From Lamellibrachia luymesi (lineage: Eukaryota > Annelida > Polychaeta > Sabellida > Siboglinidae), in the NCBI GenBank assembly GCA_009193005.1, contig SDWI01000365.1:57403-121402 (forward strand): DNA of 64,000 bases. Direction: 5' to 3'. Shown here piece by piece: positions 24,347 through 37,500 of this stretch. The number at the start of each line of letters is the position of its first letter. Positions within the stretch are counted from its first letter, which is position 1. The position numbers and the translations under genes were made by a program. Under the pieces are notes generated by a model. It did not search any database. It was not told where the DNA came from and saw only the letters and a program-made list of their open reading frames with translations.

Positions 24347-27300
24347 GTGAGTATACAGACTTGTGTAGCAGTATATACTGGTGAGTATACAGACTTGTGT
24401 AGCAGTATATACTGGTGAGTATACAGACTTGTGTAGCAGTATATATTGGTGAGTATACAGACTTGTGTAGCAGTATATACTGGTGAGTATACATACTTGT
24501 GTAGCAGTATATACTGGTGAGTATACAGACTTGTGTAGCAGTATATACTGGTGAGTATACAGACCTGTGTAGCAGTATATACTGGTGAGTATACAGACTT
24601 GTGTAGCAGTATATACTGGTGAGTATACAGACTTGTGTAGCACTATATACTGGTGAGTATACAGACTTGTGTACCAGTATATACTGGTGAGTATACAGAC
24701 CTGTGTAGCAAGTCGAGAGATAGGGCGTGTCAGCTGTCTTTGTGTATTCAGTTTTCTAATTTAAGCAGTTCTTTTAATATTCCTTTACCAATTTTTTATT
24801 ATTATTATTATCCAATGCAGTAAAAAGCAGATAATCCACCATCTTGTTTTATTTAACAAAGTCATCACAAATGCTAAGTTGTCACCCTTGCTTTGTCATG
24901 GCAGCAAAACAACGGATTTGCCGACATGAAGGGTGCAGTCCAGCTGCTGGAACAGTCGAGTTGCCTAGGCAACCACAACGCAACTTACATGCTGTCTGTG
25001 ATCTATAACAATGGTATCGGTGTGAAAACTGATCAAACACAGGTAAACTACGTCCACATTTCTGGAGCACCGTCTGTTGAAACATATAATGTTGGTACCC
25101 GACTTTGCACGCACTTGTAAAGTTTGTTTTTTGCACTGTATAAACTAGAAAATATACCCATACTCGGGATGGGATAACTTGGTAGTTTGTGTCTGTCGTG
25201 ATAACAATAGATGCAAAATGTCAGGATACACAACGTTGTCTCAGAAATATTTGCTTTGGTAGTTGGTGCTGCCAGTCAATATCTTGATGGCTTCTGGGAA
25301 TCCAACTCTTCAAAATTGCGACAATACTGGAAGTTACAATAACGTCTAGCAACACCTTGTATTATGTAACAGTCATAAAGACACATGACATTGTGAACAA
25401 TTGTACGTAATTGTTCGCATAGCATTGTGGACAATTGTACGTATTAACTACTAAGGGTAATTCGATGTTTTCGTAGAAAGGGTAATGGTGGGATGTATTT
25501 AAAAAAATTAAACTGATGACCCGACCATGGGGTCATAGATGAACCCCTGAAATTTTAGTGCCCAAGATGCAAAGTGTCTAGGAGGAGTAACATAAGTGTC
25601 TAGGAGGAGTAACATAAGTGTCTAGGAGGAGTAACATAACATAAACATACAAACAGACACTTGCTAGGTTATAATAGTATTAACATTGTTGAGTCATACT
25701 ACCAGTTACATTTGTCCATATTGCATAGGGTTGATGAAATTAGATTGTTGCTGTGTTGAATATCAAACTGGTGATGACAACTGTTTGACTGGGATGTGTG
25801 GTGCATGTCGGCATGTGGTGCATGTGCGGTGCTCCATTTTGACTGATTTGATAGTGCAGCATCCCAAGGTGTTCCCCATCTGTGTGTCGATACTTGGAGG
25901 TTGAAGCAGTGGGCATAAGGTGGATGTTCTGGCCTGATTGCAACCCCACCCCCCAAACTAAAACTCAACAGTTCCCACATACATGTTTGTATGTCACTAA
26001 CAGGCACGCACCTTGCTGTGGTACTGCGCTCTCGACGATCATCGACTATGTCATCTTGCCCTCGCCAACAAACACACCTTTGGCCTCGACTTGATACCTC
26101 AAGATTGGGAGCACGCTTACGGTGAGGAAAGGGGTTAGATCACAATGAGAAACTGATAACGTGTGCAGGGGCATATTTAGGATCTCACAAAAGGGGGGCC
26201 AAGCTTAGTCACCCAGTAGTTTGACATGCTGCCATCTAGTGGTGCCACAGGCAATTCACGAACAAATTCTTATCCCAAAGCCACGGGGTTATGGCCCAAA
26301 GACCCCCTAAATACCCCTTGGGGAGCCAGTTTATAGCTACGACTATGGTTTTGTTTTCAAGGAATACCATCGTTTTTCAATCCTAAAATTTCACTGGCTA
26401 TCCTAGAATCTAGGCAACAATTGCTGGCTTGTAAATGAACCATTTGAAATGCTACACTTCCCGACAAGAAATCACAGGAGTAGAAACAGTTTTATCAGCC
26501 ATTCAGAATGCTGTTATTATAATTATTATCAAGTAGGTGTAATTGATGTTTAGAAAGTGATTTTATATGCTGGAAATATTTCTATATATGTGGCTTAGGA
26601 TTTCTATATATGTGGCTTAGGATTTCTGAAATATTTTAGAAGGTTCAACAAATTTAATTGAGAAAACAATTTGTCAGTCAGCTTGTGTGATTTGTCAAAC
26701 ATTTTAGAAATTTCAACAAATCGTCCAGCATAATTGGTCAAGATAGAGAGAATATAAAATACACTAAATTAGGGGCATATAATATGCTTTACTGACAGAT
26801 ATTTTATTGCTAACAATTTCTGATGGTAAATATACTGCAGTAATAAAGATTATACCGGTGTAACATTGTTGACATGCAGTAGAATCCCTCAAAGTGGTCA
26901 CCCCTTGGAAACGGCCACCCCTTGGAAACAGCCACCCATTGGAAACGGCCACCCATTGGAAACGGCCACCCATTGGAAACAGCCACTGTATCACAGTCTG
27001 TTTTTCCCACAGCTGTTTATTTGACAAGCCTCTGTAATTCGGCCACTCCTTTAGTCAGACCACTTTATGGCCAAAGTGTAAAGGACTGGATACCGCGTTA
27101 TATAAGAACGTACTTTACCTTTTTTAGTTTATCTCAGTCACTTTGGTGGCTGCTCTAGAGTGGTTCTACTGTAGTTTAGAGTGGTTCTACTGTACTTTAG
27201 AGTGGTTTTGCTGTACTTTAGAGTGGTTCTACTGTACTTTGAGAATAAAAAATTCAGAGAACTGGGAAATCTTAATTACATGAAACCCCAAACTTGCTCT

Positions 27301-30300
27301 GTCAAACAATGAATATGGCTGTACAGCTGTATATTCACTTTAAATCCGTGTACATTCACTTTAAGCCAGTGTACATTTGCTTTAAGCCCGTATGCATTCG
27401 CTTTAAGCCTGTGTACATTCGCTTTAAGCCAGTGTACATTCGCTTCAAGTCTATGTACATTTGCTTTAAGCCAGTGTACATTCGCTTTAAGCCTGCGTAC
27501 ATTCACTTTAAGCCAGTGTACATTCGCTTCACGCCCGCGTACATTTACTTTAAGCCTGCGTACATTCGCTTCAAGCCCTTGTACATTCGTTTTAAGCCCG
27601 TGTACATTCGCTTTAAGCCAGTGTAAGTTCGCTTTAGCCCAATGTACGTTCACTTTAAGCCAATGTACATTCGCTTTAGGCCATTGTACATTCTCTTTTA
27701 GCCTGTGTACATTCACTTTAAGCCTGTGTACATTTTCAGCATCGTACAAGAACGTGGCAGATAAGACCCGGGAGGACAGAGCCAGTCATACAGACGGTGA
27801 AGTAGGTGTTTCAATGACAACATTATAGTAACATCTTTCACCGTCGATGCTCAGGCTGAAGGTAGGGGTGTTACAGCTGATGTTTTCTTGACGATTCAAG
27901 AACGAGAATAGCTAGTATCATTAAAATTTAGGACTTAATGAGGGTGATAATTCGTGTCCACCTGCTGCAGTTTCAAAACTTGGGCAATTTAATTTACCAC
28001 ACTTTGCTAGTGTTTTTCGGAGGAGATACCAAAAGCTGTTGGTCCATTCTACCTGGTGTCTATGCCAGGGGAAGTAAAAGAACCCACACAGGGAAATGGA
28101 AAAAACCTGCTGTGGACTCACAGAGTGTTCTTGATCTACAAAGTCCCACATGGATGCCGCATTAGCTGCTGCCAAAACACTTGGTCTGATAATGGAGTAA
28201 GCGCCGTGAGCCTCTTGTCTAGGTGGATACTGGCGTTATATGAGGCCACACGTTATTATTGGTACTATTATATTTCCCATTGTGCTCTTAGTTATTTATT
28301 TTTAGCTTTTGTTTGTGTGTTTATTAATGTTAACTATTTACAAAAAAAATATTGCTCAGTTTTACTCGAAATAATTGCAGATATTGAACTAACGTTTCAT
28401 GATTTTATCAAAACGATTTAATGTATTCGTCATTATTCAGCGCCTCAGTACAATTATTTGCATGGGTTCTATGTAAGAAATTTATTATCATTATTTTTTC
28501 AGCGAAGCAGCAAGTGTTCACATCACTTGGAAATGTTCTCCTTCCAGGTGTACACGGAACAGGTACGACTAACGGACGAGGAGATGGTGAATGCACAGAC
28601 CGCGGAGGACGGGGAGGTGTACCGCTGGCTCAAGTACCAGGCGGGTCAAGGAGTCATCAGCGCACAGGTAGTCATCATTGTCATACTGCATCAGTAATCA
28701 ACTTGGGTGACACTATGTCATCTGACCAGTCGGACGACTAATTGTGTGTGTGAACACCCTCGCGAGACTGATTAGCGAGGCCAATTTGTTGTTGCAATTG
28801 TGTCGCTGGAATTGCAGCTTTGTCAAATTCAGGTGTCTGTTTGTGCGAGAGTTTGAAGCAAGTGGTCAATCAACGACCGCTACGATCGAGTATAGACGTC
28901 CTTTATTTAGAACTCGAGTGGTGATTGGCGCCAGTCAGTCGGTCGCACTTGCAGTTTCTAGACACGTTGTTCGTGTGAACATGCACAGTTTAGCTGCGCA
29001 TTGTCATGCGACGGTGATGTCTGACCTGTTCGGCAAATACACGCCCGTACTCCCATCAGACTGGCACATTTCTGAAAATCCTTAAGTCTTGCAGGTAAAC
29101 GATAAGAGCTGGCAACTGAGTTTCATAGCATTCGATAACCTGCGTTTCTATTTGACCGCTGCAGAAACAAATGGGGCGCTTGCTGTACTGGGGTACGCAG
29201 GGCGTGAGGAGGGACGTCAATGCCGCCGTTGACTACTACCGGATGGGTGCCGAGGCTGGTGACTTAAATGCAATGCATGACTATGCGATTGTGCTGCTGA
29301 AAGTAAGTATTAAAAGATTATTGAATTAACTTTCAATTTATTCTAAAAATCTTTTTCGTCTGGTCCCACTTTTTTGGACAAAATCTAATGTTCCAATGTT
29401 GCTGTAAAGTCTGTGTATTTGTGGCCCAAGAGGCTATTCTGGGCTCATGTTATTTCTTTGTTCTCGAAGATGTCACATTTTATTGTGCACGTGTTCACCC
29501 TGAACGAGAATGGCAAGTCAAAATGGTGACCTGAAAGTTGAATAGGTGAGGATTTTCCTGCTTTCCCGCGAGCAGATGGAGACACCAATGCAATGTGGTA
29601 TAACAAGTGTTCCGGGTACACACCATATCCGCCACCCGGTTCAGGCCCATTTCGCCTACTCCCATTTTGCTTACTGTGGCTTTATGGCTAATTCTGAGAA
29701 AGATTCCCAGTTCGGCTACTGCCAGTTGAGGTCTACTTCCACTTTGCCTACTCTTAGATCATTTGGTCTACATGGTTTGTCTTCAACAGGATCAAATATT
29801 AATTGGATGTGGCTTTTTTTAGCAATTCAGTACAAACAATGGCTTTGCAGAAACCAGACTTTTTAAATCTAAAGATCTTGGTTCTTTTTGGTTTTAGAAA
29901 ATGCTATCTATAAATAAATAATAATTAATAGGACTGAGATTTAACTCAAGAAAAACTCTGATTTCTGCAAAGCCTGTATAGACTTACTGAGAGGATGAAT
30001 CACCGAGAGTCTGCGAAATGGGAGACCTATCCAAATGCAGAGTAGGCAAATGGGAATAATCTCAGTAGGTGAAATGGGAGTAGGCGAGATGGGGATACCC
30101 TGTTTGCCCCCACCACCCACCCTCAAGATTGGACAGTGCCCCTCCAAAAGTTGATCTTCCTGTGCAGTGTATTCCTTTTGCACAGGTTTAAAATAAGGAC
30201 AAAACAGGCATTGACTCATGAACAGAATAAACTTCTAAAATATTGAGAAGATGAGTTGTTTCCAAAACATCTACACTTGCGTTTGTGACTAGTGTTAGAC

Positions 30301-33300
30301 AAACTAGGACATATATGGACACACTGTGTCCACAATACGTCGGGCACGGTGGAGTAGTGGTTTGAACATCGTACTCTCAATCGAGAGATCCTGGGTTCAA
30401 ATCCTCTTGTTGCCATTTTGAAAGTTGGGTAATTTCTTTCACTCCACACTGCCTCAGTTCACTCGGCTGTATAGATAAGTACCTGGCTATAGACAGTGGT
30501 GAATATATGTGAACAAATAGTCTTCGTGTAGTAATAGCAGCGAGGCTGAATGCTTTCCAGAGAAGTTGTGATGGCGTTGGTATGAACAGGTCTGCCAGGG
30601 GGTGAAGTGTGAACAGTCCGAAGGACTGGATACCGCGCTGTATAAGTATTACATATGTTGTGATAACTATATGAAGTGCTGTAGAACAATGATAAAGTGC
30701 AGACATGCCCAAATCCTCTTGTTTCTGTTTGGAAGCTTGAGCAATGTCATTCTCTCCATCTTGGCCAGACACTCAACTTATAAATAAGTATTTGGCATTG
30801 ATGGAATTGTACAATTACACATTTGGGTAGATATGCTAGCCCATTATAAATTATCTACTTTTTCTTGTAGGGCCATGGCATACAGAAGAACATCAGCTTG
30901 GCATTGTCCCTGCTTCAGCGTGCTGCCGCTAGGGTATGAATGCCTCCTAGACAATTTATTGTGTAAATACACTACAGTGGATGTGTTATGGAGGTCAGAC
31001 GACAGTTATGTTTCCGGAAATATTTCACACCAATGTAGTGCCTAAAAATACACAGTTTTGCATATCTCAGTGATTTTATTTGCCAAAAAGTAACTGTATT
31101 CAGCCACAAGGTTGGAATGTTAGAAATATCACACCTTTGGCAGTGAGATGTTCCAGTATGAAACAGATTTAAAAACCTGTAGGTATTTTGGTGGTGACGT
31201 TCCCGAAACACCGGTAGGCACATTAATATTTTACATAAACTGCCAATATTGAGGATAGGCACATTTGCGACATGATTAAAAGAGCTGGAGGTATGTGATT
31301 TTGATGAAACTAGTTCAGAATATTAATGACATTGTTGTACTATACCATCATTCTCTAGAAGTTGAAGTTGTACTTTATTTGACCCGTGAGAGGCGTGGTT
31401 GTGTAGTGGTTAGCACATCCGCTTTACATGCCAGAGTTCTGAGTTCAAGACCTGGACTAAGGATAGGTCTGTTTGTTGTAAAAACCTGGCTCTCAACATT
31501 GGAGACTGTGTATCTCTCGTTACTCGGATGATCATGTTAATGTCGGTCCCATCTCATTTAATTGGGACACAAGAACCATTGAGGATGACATGCACCCTGG
31601 CAGTAACCACCCTCAGTGACATGCACCCTGGCAGTGACTACCCTCAGTGACATGCACCCTGGCAGTGACCACCCTCAGTGACATGTACCCTGGTAGTGAC
31701 CACCCTCAGTGACATGCACCCTGGCAGTGACCACCCTCATTGACATGCACCCTGGCAGTGACTACCCTCAGTGACATGCACCCTGGCAGTAACCACCCTC
31801 AGTGACATGTACCCTAGTAGTGACCACCCTCAGTGACATGGACCCTGGCAGTGACCACCCTCATTGACATGCACCCTGGCAGTGACTACCTTCAGTGACA
31901 TGCACCCTGGCAGTAACCACCCTCAGTGACATGCACCCTGGCAGTGACCACCCTCAGTGACATGCACCCTGGCAGTGACCACACTCAGTGCCAGCATATG
32001 ACAGTCAGCTTGGTAGTAATGTCCTGAAAAAGGCTGGCTAGTTGAATGAGACCTTGAAACACCATACAGTTGTAGTAACCACAACATATACATACTAGTC
32101 AGTTAATGTTGCCGAGTGCTGGAAACAGGCAGCAGCTAGACCCTTAACAGTCATAACACCATAAACTGCGCATGTATACATATATATATATATATTATAT
32201 ACATGCACGCACACACACAGGCCAGTTTTGTCAATTTTGGTTCGGGCTGAATGAATTGAGGAGAGTGTTAAATTGTTTTTTATAGCCTTTGGTTTCATTC
32301 TGTTGCAGGGCAATATTCACTCTATGAACACCCTAGGGTGGTATACTATGGACATAATACGGAACTATACGAAGGCAGCCGCGTATTTTGAAAAAGCTTA
32401 TAAGTTTGGGGACCCGGATGCAGCCCACAATATTGGTCACATGTACATAAGCGGGTTTTACCCTGGTTGGAAAGAAGACAAGGTTTGATTTTTTTCTAAT
32501 GTCTCAAAATCATTGCATATCTATATATGAATATACACACTACAGATTTGAGTATCATTGAACCTGATTGGCGATGTGCTCCATGAATTGAGGTGGGAGT
32601 TTGGAGTGTTTTTCATAGTTTCTGTGTCATTTTGTGCTGGAAGCAGAGTAGACAAAATCAGTGTTGTGTCAGTCTCTGTAGCTCAGTGAGTGAGTTCTGT
32701 TGACAGGTGAAAGCATACTCGTACTTCAAGTTTGGTGCCATTCATGGCCAGGTGATGTCAAGCGTTATGATAGCCTTGTACAATATGAGGGGACTTCATA
32801 ACATCTTCAAGAGCAATCCAAAGAATGCCGTCGAGTAAGCTATGATAAAACTGTTGAGACTTGTAGTAAAAACACTGATTTTTATTTTAAATAAGAACAC
32901 CATAACAGCAAGATTTAAAGCTGGGTTCTCATTTAGATTTTTTGCTCGTTTGTGCAAATTTGTTATTTGGTTTTGATGAAATCATCTGACAAACTATTAA
33001 AATAGTTATGTTCTGACCAAACCAAAAAAAGTGGCAAAACTGACAGAATAGTGTTGCAAATATGTTGGCTCGAGGCTAAATTCACTTTTGCAAGTTACTT
33101 GATTGAACAATCAAAGCAAATTTTTTCGATGATTTTAACAAAAGTATGCCCTCTTTTTTATAAAACTGATTGTGCACATTACTATTCACTACATATCTGA
33201 ACATCAACAAAGTTGAACGAACCTGATTCACGTTGGGCTAAATAAATTAAGAACTTTGAAAGCAAAACATTGGCATAATGTGCGTCCAAAATTCATTGTT

Positions 33301-34503
33301 GTCTATGTCTGGCCAGCCCTTATCAGTTATCTATCAGTTTTGTTTTTAAACATCCACACTGCTCACACGTTCAGTGAATAATTTGTTCCATTCATTTATC
33401 CTCTGTGGGAATTAATATTTTCTTATATCTACCCTTATAAAGTCTGAGGTAAATGCTTCTATGGTCTAACACTTTTCCGATGAGATGCTGAATTTCTCAA
33501 GAATCACACGAATCACATATTCATATTACTGGTTGTATATGTTTCAGCTGGGCAAGATATGTAAGTGAACAGAATGCGTTTCTTGGTGTGGTACTGTCAA
33601 AGGGACTTGTGGCCTATAGAGAAGGCAACTGGTAAGTATTCGCCCTCACCAGATAAGATATTTGTATTATTTGTGGGGCGCGATGGCGTACCAGTTAGAA
33701 GGCCTGACTCTCAGTCGAGAGAACCCAGTTTCAAATCCCACTGCGGTCACTTCGAACCTTTGGCAAGTTTGATTACTCCACATTACCACAGTTCAGTCAG
33801 CTGTGTTAATGAGTACCTGGCAATACAGACAGTGGTGGAAATGTGGACGAATAGTCTTCGTGCAATTGCAGCATGGCTGAATGCTTCCCAGAGAATTTGA
33901 GATGGCCTTGGAATGAACAGGTCTGCCAGGGGGTGAAGTGTAAAGTGCTTTGAGCAGTCCTAAGGACTGGACACTGCGCTATATAAGAACTTGCCTTTTT
34001 TATTTATAACATTTATGTAAGTTTTTAATCAAATATTTAATGATTTTGTATGCTAACGTCTATACTGTGAGGTAGTTTGTGGCTGTGTCTGTCTATTCCT
34101 GTCTCCCTCTGTTTCGTATGTATGGGGGCTGAAATTTTTTAGGCGTGCCCGGGAGCCCATAGGGATGTACATTAAAAAAAATTCAAAATTACCTGATTCC
34201 CCTGGGAGGGGGTTGGGGATATTATGAAGGAACCTATGCAGACATTTGACGTACAGACTACATAACCCAGGCAAGTTTGTAGTTATGCACAATCGTTAGC
34301 AATGCTACGTGCGTTTTCCACGATTGTTACATGATCCACGTCAAACGTCCACATAAGGTCCTTCGTACAGTATGAATGCTCTGTGAAACCGACAGTTGGA
34401 CATGGTTTTTAGGGCGTGAAGTTCTCATTGCAGTGGCTGCCTTTTCTCTCGTGCAGTGCCAGGCAACTCACCTTGTTAATTATAATGTGAAGAAGATGTT
34501 GAA

Positions 34504-34549
<46 letters not shown>

Positions 34550-37500
34550 NNNNNNNNNNNNNNNNNNNNNNNNNNNNNNNNNNNNNNNNNNNNNNNNNNN
34601 NNNNNNNNNNNNNNNNNNNNNNNNNNNNNNNNNNNNNNNNNNNNNNNNNNNNNNNNNNNNNNNNNNNNNNNNNNNNNNNNNNNNNNNNNNNNNNNNNNNN
34701 NNNNNNNNNNNNNNNNNNNNNNNNNNNNNNNNNNNNNNNNNNNNNNNNNNNNNNNNNNNNNNNNNNNNNNNNNNNNNNNNNNNNNNNNNNNNNNNNNNNN
34801 NNNNNNNNNNNNNNNNNNNNNNNNNNNNNNNNNNNNNNNNNNNNNNNNNNNNNNNNNNNNNNNNNNNNNNNNNNNNNNNNNNNNNNNNNNNNNNNNNNNN
34901 NNNNNNNNNNNNNNNNNNNNNNNNNNNNNNNNNNNNNNNNNNNNNNNNNNNNNNNNNNNNNNNNNNNNNNNNNNNNNNNNNNNNNNNNNNNNNNNNNNNN
35001 NNNNNNNNNNNNNNNNNNNNNNNNNNNNNNNNNNNNNNNNNNNNNNNNNNNNNNNNNNNNNNNNNNNNNNNNNNNNNNNNNNNNNNNNNNNNNNNNNNNN
35101 NNNNNNNNNNNNNNNNNNNNNNNNNNNNNNNNNNNNNNNNNNNNNNNNNNNNNNNNNNNNNNNNNNNNNNNNNNNNNTAAGAGTTAACCCCTCCTGTTTG
35201 AACGAGACATCTAACTGGTAGTGCCACCATAAGAGTTAACCCCTCCTGTTTGAACGAGACATCTAACTGGTAGTGCCACCGTAAGGGTTAACCCCTCCTG
35301 TTTGAACGAGACAGATTCATGCACTATCTGTGCCCCCATAAACAGCGTGCCTGAGGTGTCAAATTTATGAATAGGAAATGCTCAGAATCGAGTGTTAGTC
35401 CATTTCGAGCAAAGATACCAAGAACACTTTCAGCAGACTTAAGTTGAACTGAACAAATCTTTTGTGACAGTGTCACCGATAGACCAAGGTGGCATCTGTA
35501 CAGTTGTTCCGATTAAAATGTGATTCAAAGATTTTCCAATAAAAATGCATCTGTCTGGTCGTCATTTGTAGAAACAAATAATGTATTGTACACATGTATA
35601 ACGTTTTAAATATAGTTTGGTTTGACTGTGCTAGCTGGTGAAGGCTCCTTGTTACCATCACCGCTGCCGATACATGTCTGTGGACTGCAATATTTTATTG
35701 GATAACGTGCCAGATCCAAGATTGGATGTGGCACTTCAAAGCATGTTAGAAACGAATAACATGATCTAGAAAATTTTTCTAAATAAACAGACATAATAAA
35801 ATACTAATAATGGCAGTACTTTCAAAAATAAATTGAGCATGCNATATATATACACATATATATATGTATATATATATATGTGCACAGCAATAAAATAATA
35901 AATAAAAATATAATATTGTGCAATATAGTCTGATTTCATGGCTACCCAACATCGCTTTTCAACAAAGCAGTGATTTGAAATGAATTTGATTGCCATGAAA
36001 GCAAGCTATGATCCTGAGCAGGTGATTGTGAGTTACCTTTACACCAGGGCTACTTCCCTGTTCTACTACCTACTGGCTGCTGAGGCTGGGATAGAAGTGG
36101 GAAACTTCAATGCTGCCTACCTGTGTGAGGCAAACATGGTAGGTGTTGGCGTGGGAGACATCAACACAGCCTTCCGTCGCATGACAGTCTCCCTGACCAA
36201 CATGTTCTTTTTAATTTACATCGCTTCATTTACCATCTTCTGGCCTTATGTATCCCATAATGCTTCATTAATCTTTTGCCACTTGTTTCGCTTCATTCCA
36301 CAACTTCCACCCCAGTTTTTCCTCTTTCTACAGCTGTTTGTCAGAGCCTTCAGGCCGTCTCCGTCCATTCTTAACATGTGTCCAATCTAATTCCACCTCT
36401 GTGCTGATCTTCTAAATTATATATGCAAAATAATTTAGGCCAATCTATTTCATGATTACCATAGGAGTTACATATTTGGATTATTTTGTTGCTGACTGAC
36501 CCATTTTTGTGGTAAAGTAATAAAATATAAAAGACACTACTGCCCTTAGTAGTTTCCCTGTGTGGGTGAGGGTATCCAGTAGACCTGTATGTGTTTTAGG
36601 GGGAAGTGACACCCCACATTAAGAGGGATTGCATCTGGAGGTTCTATCATCTGGCAACACAACGACACGCCCACCAAGTCAGCCCATTCGGTGAGTGTGC
36701 ATTGCGATGCGGGCAGTCACCAGTGTAAAGATCAGTTGACTCGCGCCACTCCCGATTTGAGCTTTGATGAAAGGTCACAATGGGTTCACCTGCCAGTTGC
36801 TGATTGGCCAATTAACCCAGCTCCCATTCCATCGATGCTATCATAGCCACAAATTCGCCACCCTAGTTGGTCTCACAATGGTGTTTACATGGCTGATTCT
36901 TGCCCCACAATACCAATTGACCAGTTGGGCAATTAATTAAACTGACTTTTACTTTATTTAATCAAGATTGTATTCATGTCATGCATGATCTTCATTGTGA
37001 TCCTGACTTTTGTTATGCCCAGCTACTTGTGTCGTTTTAGTGATTCGGTTATTGCACAGCTATATTTGTTATATTACCAGTTGGCCCAGCATATTGCAAA
37101 TTCATATGTTCAGTCTCCAGGATTGCCTTTCAGCCACATAGTTATTTATACTATCGTTACAGTTAAGCTTCATTACCCTGATAATAAAGTAACCAAATAT
37201 AATTTCAAGTTAACCCTTTTTTATGGTAGGACTATTTCTTTCCATGGACTATATTTTAGAATATTTATTGTTGGCGTTGTCTTTTTTAAGTTATGATTTC
37301 ATGTATATAAAGTGCCTGAGAGTAATCTTGATTGATCAGGCACTTTATATAATACTTTTATTATTATTAATATAACCCACCGCTTACGTTAGTTTACTTC
37401 TAAGGTTGAATTTTGACCAAACAGAATATTTCTCGTACTCAAGGATTTCTGGTTATTCTGTTTCAAGCTTATTTCTTATCTTGCAGCCTGGATTAAGATG

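Noticed and set aside
27276..27749. 157-codon minus-strand frame with repeated VHWLKANVHRLK-like heptads, and its plus-strand counterpart
   Set aside because: Both follow the 21-bp minisatellite in SEL1L3 intron 11; the period is a multiple of three, so open frames arise automatically on both strands.
27796..27801. Alternative donor ACG/GTGAAG for SEL1L3 exon 12
   Set aside because: It leaves a phase that breaks exon 13; GAA/GTAGGT keeps the reading frame into VYTEQVRLTDEE.
32670..32700. GTAGCTCAGTGAGTGAGTT as a tRNA gene
   Set aside because: Only an A-box-like word is present; no B box or cloverleaf follows before SEL1L3 exon 17.
34376..35230. Long frames through Ns (also at 50763-51836)
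   Set aside because: Created by translating unknown bases and dinucleotide repeats.
36048..36390. Extended hydrophobic frame continuing past SEL1L3 exon 19 into the intron
   Set aside because: The ATG/GTAGGT donor at 36138 joins in phase to exon 20, which continues the expected protein; the extension is intronic read-through.
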